Shown: in pieces, positions 8,507 to 17,463 of the stretch
Layout: every line of letters starts with the position of its first letter
Numbering within the stretch: the first letter of the stretch is position 1
Assembly: GCA_013178275.1 (NCBI GenBank)
Contig: JABLWZ010000001.1
Location: 282,711 to 346,710, forward strand
Length of the DNA stretch: 64,000 nt
Origin: Bacillota bacterium
GTDB taxonomy: Bacteria; Bacillota; Ch66; Ch109
Direction of reading: 5' to 3'
Notes under the pieces: generated by a model
The model's database searches: none
What the model saw: only the letters and a program-made list of their open reading frames with translations
Told to the model about the DNA's origin: nothing
Position numbers and translations under genes: made by a program

Positions 8507-9685
8507 CTAGTCAACCCTGATCATCATAGCGTCGCCCTGGGCCGCCCCGCTGCAGATGGCCGCTATGCCGAACCCGCCGCCCCGGCGCCTCAGTTCGTAT
8601 ATCAGGGTCATGATGATGCGGGCGCCGCTGGCCCCGATCGGATGACCGAACGCAATGGCCCCGCCGTTGACATTGACGATGTCAGGGTTCCAACCGGTGA
8701 TCTTGCCGCTCACCAGGGATACCGCCGCGAACGCCTCGTTGGCCTCGATCAGTTTGATGTCGCTGAGGCTCTTGCCGGTCTTCTTAAGGAGCTTGTTGGT
8801 GGCCAGCCCGGGTACGGTGGCTATGTAGGCGGCTTCCTGCGCCACCTCGGCGTGTCCCACGATGGTGGCCAGCGGCTGGAGGCCAAGCTCGGCCGCCTTC
8901 TCCTTGGACATCACCACCAGCGCCCCGGCCCCGTCGTTCACGCTCGGCGCGTTGCCCGCGGTCACGGTCCCGTCCTTAACAAAGATCGGCGGCAGTTTGG
9001 CCAGGGATTCATAGGTGGTGTCGCCCCGCGGGCCTTCGTCGGTGTCCACGATGCTGGTCTTGCCCCTGACAGTTACCTCTACCGGAACGATCTCTTCTTT
9101 CAGCCGTCCGGCGACAATAGCGTCAGCGGCGTACTTCTGGCTCCTGACCGCCCACTGGTCCTGCTCTTCCCGGCTGATGTTAAACTCCTTCGCCACCACC
9201 GACCCATGTACAGCCATGTGCCGGTCATGGAAGGAGCACCACAGCCCGTCGTTGACCATCAGGTCGACCAGCTTGCCGTTGCCCATCCGCTGTCCCCAGC
9301 GTATTCCCGGCGCGAAATAAGGGGAGTTGCTCATGCTCTCCATCCCACCGCCTACCGCGATATCCACCTCGCCCAGGGCTATGGCCTTGGCCGCCAGGGC
9401 AACCCCGATCATACCCGATGCGCACACCTTGTTGACCGTGACCGAAGGCACCTCCCAGGGGAGCCCCGCCTTCCTGGTCGCCTGCCTTGACGGTATCTGT
9501 CCTACCCCACCCTGAAGCACTTCACCCATGTAAACGTATTCGATCTGCTCTGGCGCCAGGTTCGCCCTTTTCACCGCCTCCTTTATGACTATTCCACCGA
9601 GGTCGGTGGCGGAAAACGGCATCAAACCCCCTCCAAATCGGCCAAACGGAGTACGTGCGGCGCTGACGATAACTACTTCTTTCAT
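8507..9685 (-). CDS. thlA: Acetyl-CoA acetyltransferase (thiolase)
   Basis: A 392-residue thiolase starting [18 protein letters not shown] 9685 is preceded by AGAGGTG at good spacing, whereas the frame upstream to 9814 has no thiolase homology. The acyl-accepting cysteine is in [15 protein letters not shown] (about residue 88). The catalytic His lies in [20 protein letters not shown] and the second Cys in [15 protein letters not shown]. It condenses or cleaves acetoacetyl-CoA. It is the promoter-proximal gene of the beta-oxidation operon and sits below a sigma-54 promoter. Confidence 0.94.
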   Translation of the reverse strand: MKEVVIVSAARTPFGRFGGGLMPFSATDLGGIVIKEAVKRANLAPEQIEYVYMGEVLQGGVGQIPSRQATRKAGLPWEVPSVTVNKVCASGMIGVALAAKAIALGEVDIAVGGGMESMSNSPYFAPGIRWGQRMGNGKLVDLMVNDGLWCSFHDRHMAVHGSVVAKEFNISREEQDQWAVRSQKYAADAIVAGRLKEEIVPVEVTVRGKTSIVDTDEGPRGDTTYESLAKLPPIFVKDGTVTAGNAPSVNDGAGALVVMSKEKAAELGLQPLATIVGHAEVAQEAAYIATVPGLATNKLLKKTGKSLSDIKLIEANEAFAAVSLVSGKITGWNPDIVNVNGGAIAFGHPIGASGARIIMTLIYELRRRGGGFGIAAICSGAAQGDAMMIRVD

Positions 9686-9788
9686 TTTTACACCTCTTTC
9701 AAATAGCCTTTTCTCTAAACAGCAGCCAGATTTCTTAACTCCCCCCCTCATAATTTCTCTTTCTAAACAGTATGGTACTGGAAATAAA

Positions 9789-9804
9789 TGCAAGTGACGT
9801 TCCA
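9789..9804 (-). promoter_or_regulatory. Sigma-54 (-24/-12) promoter of the thiolase operon
   Basis: Minus strand TGGAACGTCACTTGCA (9804-9789): GG and GC elements with exactly 10 bases between them, matching TGGCAC-N5-TTGC at all but one fixed position. Predicted start about 9777, some 90 nt before the thiolase ATG. A sigma-54 activator is encoded 7 kb away in the same direction. Confidence 0.75.
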
Positions 9805-9863
9805 GCCGGTCCAAATCCTAAAAACGCCTTTGTACAGGGATGAATTAAGATTCAAAAAAAATA

Positions 9864-9889
9864 GTGCCGATACAAATTTGTATCGGCAC
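9864..9889 (-). promoter_or_regulatory. Perfect 26-bp palindrome: activator site or terminator
   Basis: GTGCCGATACAAA and its exact complement meet with no spacer. The palindrome lies about 60 bp upstream of the -24 element (roughly -87 to -112), where enhancer sites for sigma-54 activators usually sit. Read on the minus strand it is also followed by TATTTTTTTT, making a good intrinsic terminator for the penicillin-binding-protein gene. It could serve both purposes. The rest of 9890-10049 is AT-rich without a gene; a smaller palindrome TTACATATATGTAA follows at 9894. Confidence 0.6.
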
Positions 9890-10049
9890 ATCCTTACATA
9901 TATGTAATTAATTGGGTTTATTGACTTTCTCTATCGGTTATTGTGATTCATTTACGCATCGTCATTGATGCTATAATGTATCGAATTGATATTATTTTTT
10001 GCTTTGTCAAAATTTTTTCTGTTTTCTGTATAATTTTATACTTATTTCT

Positions 10050-12092
10050 TTAAAAAGGCAACAAGTTGCGGTCTGATCTTGGAAGCCATTCTGGAAATGT
10101 ACGCATATATAATAGAAGCTTTTTATCGGGAGCGGCCGGCGCTCCTCCCGGCTGTCCGGTCGGCGGGGGCCACCAGAACGCTCCCGGCTCGGTTCCCGGG
10201 CGGAAAACCATAAGGATGGGCCGGACGCAGCCCGGCTCCGCCACCCATCCGGTGTCGGCACAGATAGACAGGCTGACCATACCCGGGGGCATCGTAAAAT
10301 CACGGGGAGGGATGTCCTTCAACGCCTCTCTGGTGAATTCCGCCCAGATGGGCCCCGCCACCCGGCCGCCCACCCCCACCGACTTTTCGGGGGTGTCGTA
10401 CCCCGCGTAGACCGCGGTGGAGAGGTCGGGTGTAAACCCGACGAACCAGGCATCCCTCCGCTCATTGGTGGTGCCGGTCTTGCCCGCGGCCGGCCGTCCC
10501 ACTATCCGGTTCAGGTGGCTGGCGGTCCCCCCCGGCTGCAGCACCCCTTTCAGCATGTCGGCCGCGATGTAGGCTGTCTGCGGGTCGATGGACTGCCGGA
10601 GCTTCGGAAAGTTTTCTTCTATTATATCTCCCCTGGCTCCGGTCACCCGGAGGACTAAAAGCGGTTCGACCCCCACACCGCCGTTGGCCAGAGGGCAGTA
10701 TGCGGCGGCCATCTCCAGGGGGGTCACCTCGGAGGTCCCCAGCGCCAGCGATATATACGCCCGAAGCGGGCTCTTTATCCCCATCCTCCTGGCGTAGTCC
10801 GCCATGACCGGCGGGCCTACCTGCTGGTTCAGCTTAACCGCGACCACGTTGTCCGATATCATCAGCGCCTCCTTCAGCGTGAAGGGGCGGTAGTGGTAAG
10901 GCTGGTCGCCGTAATCCATCGGCTGGTAAACGGTCCCGTCGGGCTGGGGGAAGTAGACCGGGTCGCACTGGATCAGGCTGGCCGCTGTCATCCCGGTGTC
11001 TATCGCCGCGGTGTACAGGAAGGCTTTCATCGCCGAGCCCGGCTGCCGCCTCGCCTCCAGCGCCCGGTTGAACTCGGCCCGGTTCAGGTTCCTCCCCCCT
11101 ACCAGGGCCTTGATGTAACCGTTGCCGGGGTCGACGCTGACCAGGGCGCCCTCCAGGTCGGCCGGCATGTCGGCCAGCCCGTGGTAAAACGCGGTCTCGG
11201 CGGCCTGCTGCATGTCCAGGTCGATGGTGGTGTAGACCTTTATCCCCGCGTTCATCAGCTGGTTGGAGAGATCGGGGTACTTGTTGACCAGGTAATCCCT
11301 GACCGCCTGCAGCACGAACGCGGCCGGCTGCACCTGGCGGCTGCCCTCGACCACCTCGATCGGCTGCGCCTCGGCCTGGCGCGCGGTTCCCTCGTCCAAC
11401 CGGCCCGCCTCCACCATCCGGTCCAGCACCACGTCGCGGCGGTGTTTGGCGTTTTCCGGGTGGTTGAAGGGTGAGTAGGCCGCGGGGGACCGGGTCAGCC
11501 CCGCGAGGAGCGCCGCCTCCGGCAGGCTCAGCTCGGATGAGGATTTGTTGAAAAAGGTGCGCGCGGCCGACTCTATCCCATAGGCCCCGTGCCCGAAGTA
11601 GATCTGGTTGATATACAGCTCCAGGATCTCCTTCTTGGTGTAGTAGTGTTCCAGCAGCAGGGCGTAGTAGAGTTCCTTGAACTTCCTCTTCCAGGTCCTC
11701 TCCTGTGACAGGAACACGTTCTTGGCGGTCTGCTGGGTGATGGTGCTGCCCCCCTCGACTATCCTCCCCTCCCGCAGGTCGATCAGCAGCGCCCGGCCAA
11801 CCGCGATCGGGTCGATCCCCGGGTGCTTGTAGAAACGGATGTCCTCGACCGACACGATCGCGTCCAGGAGATAGGGGCTGACATTGTCGATGTCGACCTC
11901 TTTTCGGTACTCCGGGGTCAGCGATCCTATCAGCCTGCCGTTGATATCGTAAGCCTCCGAGGCGTTGGGCACCCGGGGCAGAGCCAGCGCCGGCTGAAAA
12001 CCCTCGGGATGCGGAAGCATCCTGCCTGCCAGCGCCGATGCCGACGCTATCAACACCACAACCATCAGGAACGCCGTCCTGCGTCCAGCCAT
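10050..12092 (-). CDS. Class A penicillin-binding protein (PBP1A-like glycosyltransferase/transpeptidase)
   Basis: A bifunctional peptidoglycan synthase of about 680 residues. One N-terminal membrane anchor (FLMVVVLIASASALAG) is followed by a GT51 domain with EDIRFYKHPGIDPIAVGRA (catalytic Glu about residue 83) and GGSTITQQTAKNVFL. The transpeptidase domain has the active-site serine in PGSAMK, SDN and the KTG triad in AAGKTGTTNERRDAWFVG. The C-terminus is Pro/Gly-rich. ATG 12092 has GAGGAG upstream; the longer frame to 12224 would overlap the divergent corA gene and adds only a basic, unconserved segment. Confidence 0.92.
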   Translation of the reverse strand: MAGRRTAFLMVVVLIASASALAGRMLPHPEGFQPALALPRVPNASEAYDINGRLIGSLTPEYRKEVDIDNVSPYLLDAIVSVEDIRFYKHPGIDPIAVGRALLIDLREGRIVEGGSTITQQTAKNVFLSQERTWKRKFKELYYALLLEHYYTKKEILELYINQIYFGHGAYGIESAARTFFNKSSSELSLPEAALLAGLTRSPAAYSPFNHPENAKHRRDVVLDRMVEAGRLDEGTARQAEAQPIEVVEGSRQVQPAAFVLQAVRDYLVNKYPDLSNQLMNAGIKVYTTIDLDMQQAAETAFYHGLADMPADLEGALVSVDPGNGYIKALVGGRNLNRAEFNRALEARRQPGSAMKAFLYTAAIDTGMTAASLIQCDPVYFPQPDGTVYQPMDYGDQPYHYRPFTLKEALMISDNVVAVKLNQQVGPPVMADYARRMGIKSPLRAYISLALGTSEVTPLEMAAAYCPLANGGVGVEPLLVLRVTGARGDIIEENFPKLRQSIDPQTAYIAADMLKGVLQPGGTASHLNRIVGRPAAGKTGTTNERRDAWFVGFTPDLSTAVYAGYDTPEKSVGVGGRVAGPIWAEFTREALKDIPPRDFTMPPGMVSLSICADTGWVAEPGCVRPILMVFRPGTEPGAFWWPPPTGQPGGAPAAPDKKLLLYMRTFPEWLPRSDRNLLPF

Positions 12093-12161
12093 AGCCCATC
12101 TCCTCGCCTGAAAGGATACTTTTTTATTCTTTCCCGCCCGGTCTTTTTTTAATGTTTCTTT

Positions 12162-12190
12162 TTGCCCACGGGTGTGATAGGTGCTATAAT
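12162..12190 (+). promoter_or_regulatory. Sigma-A promoter of corA
   Basis: TTGCCC (12162-12167), 17-base spacer, perfect TATAAT (12185-12190); about 30 nt upstream of the corA start. Confidence 0.75.
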
Positions 12191-12216
12191 AACAGCGTGA
12201 CCGGGGGTGAACATGC

Positions 12217-13200
12217 TTGATCAAGACCTATTTCTACCGTGATGAGGAAAAGAAGATCCTTCACGACATCGACCTCGGAAGGATTGAGGACTACCTCAGT
12301 TCGCCCGACGATCTGCTTTGGGTTGACCTATTCCACTGCGACGACCTGGAGCTGAACTACATCGGCAAGGTATTCGACTTCCACCCCCTGGCTATCGAGG
12401 ACTGCCTGCAGCTCAGCCCCCGGGCCAAGGTCGACAAGTACGACAAGTACTATTTCTTCGTTTTCCACGCCCTCCACTACGACGAGGAGAGCGAGGACGA
12501 GGAGATCACCACCTCCGAACTCGACGTCTTTTTGGGCAAGAACTATATCGTGACCATCCATAAACGCCCCCTGGCGGCGGTCGGCAAGATCGTCAAACAG
12601 TGCCTGTCCCAGAGCCGCCTGATGGATCGGGGCCCCGATTACCTGCTCTATTCCATCGTCGACGCCATCGTGGACGACTACTTCCCCATCGCCGAACGCC
12701 TGGGCGAGCGTATCGACGATCTGGAAGACGAGATCTACATCAACCCCGCGGAAGAGGTCACCGACGAGATCCTGGCCCTGAAAAGGACCATCCTGCTGCT
12801 CCGCAAGGTGGTGCTGCCCCAGCGCCGCATCTTCGCCAGTGTCGGCGGCCGGTACTCCTTCGATGTCAGCCCCGACAACCAGCCGTTTTACATGGACCTG
12901 GCGGACCACATGGAGCGTATCGCCGATACCACGGACACCTACCGCGACCTGGTCAACAACGTCCTGGATTCCTTCTTCTCGCTCACCTCCAACCGTACCA
13001 ACGAGGTAATCCGGGTGCTCACCATCATATCCACCATCATGCTGCCGCTGACCTTCATCACCGGCCTGTTCGGGATGAACGTTCCGCTCCCGCTGGAGGG
13101 GACCATCGAATTCAAGTACATGTTCTGGGTCATAGTAGCGGCCACCGCGCTGCTGTCCTGGTCGATGCTCCGCTTCTTCCGCAAAAACAAGTGGATTTAA
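12217..13200 (+). CDS. corA: CorA-family magnesium/cobalt transporter
   Basis: A 327-residue CorA channel. A large acidic cytoplasmic domain is followed by a long stalk helix and two C-terminal membrane helices. The signature GMN is present in ITGLFGMNVPLPLEG at the end of TM1; TM2 is MFWVIVAATALLSWSML, and the protein ends in a basic tail (FRKNKWI). The start is TTG at 12217, 7 nt after GGGGGTG; an ATG at 12213 is out of frame. Transcribed alone from its own promoter and ended by a clear terminator. Substrate Mg2+ by family; Co2+ or Ni2+ transport cannot be excluded. Confidence 0.93.
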   Translation: MIKTYFYRDEEKKILHDIDLGRIEDYLSSPDDLLWVDLFHCDDLELNYIGKVFDFHPLAIEDCLQLSPRAKVDKYDKYYFFVFHALHYDEESEDEEITTSELDVFLGKNYIVTIHKRPLAAVGKIVKQCLSQSRLMDRGPDYLLYSIVDAIVDDYFPIAERLGERIDDLEDEIYINPAEEVTDEILALKRTILLLRKVVLPQRRIFASVGGRYSFDVSPDNQPFYMDLADHMERIADTTDTYRDLVNNVLDSFFSLTSNRTNEVIRVLTIISTIMLPLTFITGLFGMNVPLPLEGTIEFKYMFWVIVAATALLSWSMLRFFRKNKWI

Positions 13201-13240
13201 AACTGTACCTGCTCTTTGTCCTCTGATGTTTTTTGTGCAT

Positions 13241-13268
13241 AACCACTGGCCGGCGCCAGTGGTTTTAC
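13241..13268 (+). terminator. Intrinsic terminator of corA
   Basis: AACCACTGGC, loop CGGC, GCCAGTGGTT, then TTTACTATT: a perfect 10-bp stem 40 nt after the stop. Confidence 0.8.
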
Positions 13269-13357
13269 TATTGACATTAACCGGTATTGTGCTCTTAGCG
13301 GCTGAAATTCCCGGCCTCCAGAGGGTGCTGTTGCAAATTCATCGTACAAGCCCATCC

Positions 13358-13390
13358 AAAATAAAAAGGAGGGGTAACAGTACCCCCCCT
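13358..13390 (-). terminator. Intrinsic terminator of the HAD gene
   Basis: Minus strand AGGGGGGGTA, loop CTGT, TACCCCTCCT (one G-T pair), then TTTTATTTT, 32 nt after the stop. Confidence 0.8.
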
Positions 13391-13421
13391 AAATTAAGAT
13401 GCCTTATTTGCTTTCAATAAT

Positions 13422-14171
13422 TTATTCCTCTGCTCGACCGATTATCTCCTCCGCCTCATCCGCTTGGCTGGCCTGGCCCGATTTCCCTAATATTATCTCT
13501 TTGACCTCTAACAGGGAATCGGCCTTGTGGTGTGATCCTATCGGCTCGGCATACTCGTAATGCCAGGTGGTGCCCGCGAAGTGGATGGCCTTGAACCCGG
13601 CCTGAAGCGCGGGATTGATGTCCGATTTAACGCTGTTGCCCACCGACCATGAATCCGCCGGGATCACCTTAAGGCTTTGGATCAGCCCCTGGAACAGCTC
13701 CCGGTTCTTATCCCCGACGATGATGGTCTCGGAAAAATACCCCTTTAGACCGCTCTCCTCGATCCTCCGCTTCTGAAAGTCCTGCTCCCCTTTGGTCAGA
13801 AGCACCAGCGGGTAATGCTTCTGCAGGTGCTCCAGCACATTATGGGCATGGTCGATGGTACTCGGTTTCTGATGGAAGACCGACCAGCCCAAGCCCTCCA
13901 CCTCACTGCGGATATGATCCTGGACCTGAATCCGGTTGACCCGGCAGCAGTGTTCATAAGCCTCCCGCAGCGCGGTGGGGAAACAGTGCGCGGCAAAGTA
14001 CCCGGCCTCTTTGACGTTCTTTACATCCAGTTCGTCAACCAGGTGTTCCAGCCCGGGGATGCTTATCCCCAGGTCGTGCATCCTCCTGCAGAAGTCCGCC
14101 CGGGCGATATTGAAAACCCCGGTGGTCTCTACCAGTGTATCGTCGAAATCGAAGATTATTACCCGGCTCAA
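13422..14171 (-). CDS. HAD-superfamily hydrolase
   Basis: A 249-residue haloacid-dehalogenase-type phosphatase. Motif I is FDFDDTLVET near the N-terminus (nucleophile and acid/base Asp), motif II LLTKGE (Thr), motif III Lys in the QKRRIEESG region, and motif IV VGNSVKSDINPALQAG. The Y/W-rich C-terminus (FAGTTWHYEYAEP) is like a subgroup of uncharacterised HAD proteins. Start is TTG 14171 with GAGGG upstream. Single-gene unit with its own terminator. Substrate unknown. Confidence 0.85.
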   Translation of the reverse strand: MSRVIIFDFDDTLVETTGVFNIARADFCRRMHDLGISIPGLEHLVDELDVKNVKEAGYFAAHCFPTALREAYEHCCRVNRIQVQDHIRSEVEGLGWSVFHQKPSTIDHAHNVLEHLQKHYPLVLLTKGEQDFQKRRIEESGLKGYFSETIIVGDKNRELFQGLIQSLKVIPADSWSVGNSVKSDINPALQAGFKAIHFAGTTWHYEYAEPIGSHHKADSLLEVKEIILGKSGQASQADEAEEIIGRAEE

Positions 14172-14560
14172 GGATTACCCTCACTCTCTTCAGGTATTAA
14201 GAAACTGTCTTTTTTCGTTGGGGCTGGCTCGTTCGGCAGTCTCGACCATTACCCGGTTTTTATTTCCCAGGAAATATCTATAATAGCAGGTATATTTATG
14301 ATCTTTTGTTAGATATTCGGGATGCCGCTGTCCCCTGCACCTGGGTATAAACATTATACCACAGCCGTCCGGGTATTTAACCAAAACCTCATGGTCTAAA
14401 TTACTCATGCCGGCTGTTCTATATTACTTCCAGGTGGTTGCATTTGTTCTATCCTTTACGCTTTATTTTAATCCCTTGAATTCAACAGCGCCTGCAGGAG
14501 GAGTTTGATTCTCCCCTGACGAAAAATTAAGGGTGATTAATAAAAGGCGGTATTGATAAT
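14172..14560. other. Intergenic region without a convincing gene
   Basis: An AT-rich divergent control region of 389 bp. A 72-codon minus frame (14190-14408) has no ribosome-binding site and no recognisable features. A weak TTGCAT/TTTATT pair near 14450-14475 may drive the plus-strand genes. No strong repeat or hairpin except GGAG/CTCC around 14500. Confidence 0.4.
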
Positions 14561-15382
14561 ATGAAACAGGAGCTAATCAACCACCTCCGCGCCCTGGGCG
14601 CCGACCTGATCGGCTTCAGTTCCGTCCGCCGCTGGGAGGAGAGGAACGAGGTCCCGGCGGATTTCCGCCCCCAGTCGATCTGGCCGCTGGCCAGGACCGT
14701 GATCGTCCTGGGCCTGCAGATGCCGCTGCCGATGGTTGACACCACCCCTTCGGTGCTGCACATGGAGCTGTACCGTACCGCAAACCAGGAGTTGGACGGC
14801 CTCGCCTACAAAACCGTAAGATACCTGAACAGCCGGGGATACCCCTCGATCTTCTTCACCCGGGACGGTTACGGCAGCATGAGGGCCCTGCGGGAGAACC
14901 CCCGGGCCGCCTTCTCCCACGTGGTCGCTGCTGTTTACGCCGGGCTGGGCACGGTCGGGGCCAACAACGTGCTGCTGACCAAGGAATTCGGGCCGCGGGT
15001 CAGGCTGATCTCGGTCTTCACCTCGCTGGAGGTAGAGCCCGACCCGATGCAGGAGAAGGACCTGTGCATAAAGTGCGGCTTCTGCGTCAAGTGCTGTCCC
15101 GCCAACGCCCTGACCATGCGGGAGGACCGGGTGCTGGGGGATTACGACAAGATGGCCTGCCTGTCACATTCCGAGGAACTGGTCCGCCAGCGGATATACC
15201 CCTGCGGCGTCTGCACCAAGGTCTGCCCCGTCGGCAAAGACCGCGAGCTTTACCAGGAGAAGACCCTGGGTAAAAAGTACCTGGAAGAGAAGGAAGCGCT
15301 CGCCGCCAACCCCGACGATCCCCGGTACCGTTCCTGGAACCACATCCGCAGGTACGGCCGGGCCCCGAAAATAGAGCGTTAG
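14561..15382 (+). CDS. QueG-like [4Fe-4S] oxidoreductase (epoxyqueuosine reductase family relative)
   Basis: A 273-residue protein related to epoxyqueuosine reductase (COG1600 type). It has the N-terminal FSSVRRW region and the conserved core FSHVVAAVYAGLGTVGANNVLLTKEFGPRVRL. Two Fe-S cluster motifs follow: CIKCGFCVKCCP (about residues 168-179) and CGVCTKVCP. It is about 100 residues shorter than QueG because the C-terminal HEAT-like part is missing, so tRNA modification is doubtful. Such short forms are usually just called Fe-S proteins. It is followed 37 bp later by a cupin gene in the same direction, probably an operon. Confidence 0.75.
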   Translation: MKQELINHLRALGADLIGFSSVRRWEERNEVPADFRPQSIWPLARTVIVLGLQMPLPMVDTTPSVLHMELYRTANQELDGLAYKTVRYLNSRGYPSIFFTRDGYGSMRALRENPRAAFSHVVAAVYAGLGTVGANNVLLTKEFGPRVRLISVFTSLEVEPDPMQEKDLCIKCGFCVKCCPANALTMREDRVLGDYDKMACLSHSEELVRQRIYPCGVCTKVCPVGKDRELYQEKTLGKKYLEEKEALAANPDDPRYRSWNHIRRYGRAPKIER

Positions 15383-15419
15383 CCGGACTTTTAAAAACTA
15401 TCGTCTAGGAGGTAAAAAT

Positions 15420-16151
15420 ATGGAAGCACAGAGCAGCCTGAATGGATTTGTCCGTGACCTGTCCGAACTGCTGGCTAAAAATCCCAGCCAGGAAAAGATC
15501 TTCGCCGAGGGCGCGGTCCTGGTCAAAGAGCTTATCAGCAGCCCCGACTTCACCCGCGACCTGCTGGAACACCTGGCGCTGGATGCCGGTTTCGCCGCCG
15601 ACTTCTTCCCCGCCATCGACCCCAACGACATCACCCTGTACCGCGACCCCGAGGGAGCCTTTTCCATCCGCCTGTTCATCTGGGAATCGAATACACCCTA
15701 CCCGCCCCACGACCACGGCTCCTGGGGGATAGTAGGCGGGTTGGCCGGCCGGACCAGGGAACTGAAGTACCGCCGTCTGGACAAGGGCGATAAGCCTGGT
15801 TACTCAGAGCTGACTATAAGCTCGGAATCTGTCCTTTTACCCGGTCAGATCACCTTCGTTCTGCCCATCGATGAAGGCATCCACAGCATGTCGCCCTACG
15901 AGGACAGCACCTCGATAAGCCTGCATGTCTACGGCCGGGCCATCCGCAAAGGCTTCATCCAGGGTTACCACCCGGCCACCAACCAGGTCTTCCGCATCTA
16001 CTCGCCGAAACAGCTCCACCGGGTCACGGCGCTGCACGCCCTGGGAGCGATAGACCGGGACTGGGCCCGGGACATCCTGTCGACGCTCAGCCAGGACAGC
16101 AGCCCGCTGATCCGGGAGGAAGCGCTGCTGGCCAGAAAGACAAACCCCTAG
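15420..16151 (+). CDS. Cupin protein, cysteine-dioxygenase-like
   Basis: A 243-residue cupin. Cupin motif 1 is PPHDHGSWGIVGGLAG (about residues 98-113), giving two His ligands. Motif 2 supplies a third His in EGIHSMSP, and the segment SISLHVYG is typical of cysteine dioxygenase and plant PCO-like enzymes that add O2 to thiols using Fe(II). An oxygen-consuming enzyme is notable beside rubredoxin, hemerythrin and SOD in a likely anaerobe; it may be a thiol dioxygenase or an oxygen scavenger. ATG 15420 has an AGGAGG site. Confidence 0.75.
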   Translation: MEAQSSLNGFVRDLSELLAKNPSQEKIFAEGAVLVKELISSPDFTRDLLEHLALDAGFAADFFPAIDPNDITLYRDPEGAFSIRLFIWESNTPYPPHDHGSWGIVGGLAGRTRELKYRRLDKGDKPGYSELTISSESVLLPGQITFVLPIDEGIHSMSPYEDSTSISLHVYGRAIRKGFIQGYHPATNQVFRIYSPKQLHRVTALHALGAIDRDWARDILSTLSQDSSPLIREEALLARKTNP

Positions 16152-16220
16152 AAAAGGTCGCGGTTCAGGAACTCTTGCTCGATCCGGCAGCAGTCTTTGT
16201 TCCTGGTGATCGACCTTTTC
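16151..16220. repeat. Long imperfect inverted repeat after the cupin gene
   Basis: GAAAAGGTCG (16151-16160) and CGACCTTTTC (16211-16220) pair perfectly; CAGGAA/TTCCTG add an inner stem across a 5/5 internal loop, with a loop of about 28 nt. There is no T-run. On the minus strand the frame across it reads like a protein tail (IPLKRSITRNKDCC...EFLNRDLF, stop) with no start, so a gene remnant is possible. 16221-16389 has no gene; only short hairpins are visible. Confidence 0.4.
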
Positions 16221-16389
16221 AAGGGGATATAGTCAGCGTTGATTATTTAGCCTCCGGGAGCGCCAGTCGGATGAGTGAGTAGGTGGCGATGGTAAACTGG
16301 GCATGTCCCATCCCGCCTGCCCGTTTCAAGAGGTGGGACAGCTCAAGCTGTATTTACCGTTTTTATTTAACTAGCCCGGTCTTCTTCCT

Positions 16390-16719
16390 TTACAGCTTCT
16401 TTTTCGGATTTGGGGTTTTGATGACCAGAAAACTGAAGTTCGATCCGCAGTCAGCCTCCAAAGCGTGGGGTATATTGGCGGGGCTGATGATAATCTCTCC
16501 CGCTTTGACCTTCGCCTTTTCTTCCCCGATGATGACCGTACCCTCGCCTTCTAATACATGAAAGAGGACGTCTACCGGGGTTACGTGTTCAGGGACTTTA
16601 TCGCCGGCCGAAAGTATCAGGTTCATAACGCTTACATCGGGCAGATCGACTAGTGACCTCCCCTGGACCCCTCTTGGGGTTCCTTTCGCGGGTATATCCG
16701 CGATCCTGACGATCTCCAA
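16390..16719 (-). CDS. Small cupin-domain protein
   Basis: A 109-residue single-domain cupin 2 protein with VPEHVTPVDVLFHVLEGEG (motif 1) and PANIPHALEADCG (motif 2, His). Such proteins bind a metal ion and are often sensors or small enzymes; no substrate can be given. Last gene of a run hemerythrin - rubredoxin - cupin, starting 15 bp after the rubredoxin stop, so probably co-transcribed with these oxygen-defence genes. Confidence 0.8.
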   Translation of the reverse strand: MEIVRIADIPAKGTPRGVQGRSLVDLPDVSVMNLILSAGDKVPEHVTPVDVLFHVLEGEGTVIIGEEKAKVKAGEIIISPANIPHALEADCGSNFSFLVIKTPNPKKKL

Positions 16720-16734
16720 CTGGAATCCCCTCCT

Positions 16735-16899
16735 CTATTCATTCACTGGCTCAAACTCCGTTTTCTCCACTCCGCAGAGAGGGCAGACCCAGTCGCTCGG
16801 CAGTTCTTCGAACCGAGTCCCCGGGTTAACCCCGTTCTCAGGGTCACCTTGCGCCGGGTCATAAACGTAGCCGCAGACTGTACACTCGTACTTCGCCAT
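16735..16899 (-). CDS. Rubredoxin
   Basis: A 54-residue protein beginning [19 protein letters not shown] and containing VCPLCG. The two C-x2-C pairs (Cys 6 and 9, Cys 39 and 42) bind one iron; GYVYDP, PSDWVCP and the aromatic positions are standard rubredoxin. One-electron carrier, often feeding superoxide reductases, rubrerythrins or flavodiiron proteins in anaerobes. Its ATG overlaps the hemerythrin stop codon (TAATG), implying coupled translation. Confidence 0.96.
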   Translation of the reverse strand: MAKYECTVCGYVYDPAQGDPENGVNPGTRFEELPSDWVCPLCGVEKTEFEPVNE

Positions 16900-17441
16900 T
16901 ATCCAGCACCCCTTTCCATATCCTCGACCTCTTTCCGGTATTTTTCGTGGATCAGCCGCTGGTCGAACTGGAAAAACTCCTCCAGCATCTTGTCCTGCTC
17001 CTCCCGGGAGAAGTATTTCATGACCGGGAGAAAGAAGTGCTTGTCTTCTTTTATGATGTGCACCGGGTAAAACCCGATCAGTTCTTCTCCGGTTTTGATC
17101 AGCTCACCCAGGGCCGCGATGTCGCCTTCCAGGTACTTCGCCTTGGCGGTTACCAGTTTCCCGGTCATCGCTCTCGCCCATTTATGTTCTTCTACGAGTT
17201 CATCCCGGATCTTCCTGAGTTCATCGGTGAGAGGTTTCCGCTCCATGTCCCGAAAGAGAATGTCCTCCTCTTTGCCATGGTGGCAGCGGTCCGCATACGT
17301 CCTGATAAAATCGACTGCCTGATCAACGAAATCCAGATTGGCCGGTTTCGAGTCCCTGATGGTATCCAGCTCTTTTTGAAACTGCTTGATCATCCGCTCG
17401 ATGAGGCGGTGCTCGATCATCAGCGGTCCAATCGGCATCAT
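16899..17441 (-). CDS. Hemerythrin-domain protein
   Basis: About 180 residues from the ATG at 17441, which follows GGGAGAG at good spacing; the frame extends upstream to 17492 without conserved sequence. The hemerythrin four-helix bundle ligands are visible: [33 protein letters not shown] and [14 protein letters not shown]. The non-heme di-iron site binds O2 or NO. Coupled to rubredoxin, it probably handles oxygen or peroxide. The C-terminal helical part resembles the DcrH/YtfE-like stand-alone hemerythrins of anaerobes. Confidence 0.88.
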   Translation of the reverse strand: MMPIGPLMIEHRLIERMIKQFQKELDTIRDSKPANLDFVDQAVDFIRTYADRCHHGKEEDILFRDMERKPLTDELRKIRDELVEEHKWARAMTGKLVTAKAKYLEGDIAALGELIKTGEELIGFYPVHIIKEDKHFFLPVMKYFSREEQDKMLEEFFQFDQRLIHEKYRKEVEDMERGAG

Positions 17442-17463
17442 GTCAATCTCTCCCTTCTTATGG

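Noticed and set aside
13226..13420. 64-codon plus-strand frame
   Set aside because: It runs through the corA terminator and the HAD terminator; no ribosome-binding site and no similarity.
14190..14408. 72-codon minus-strand frame before the HAD gene
   Set aside because: No ribosome-binding site or recognisable motif; treated as intergenic.
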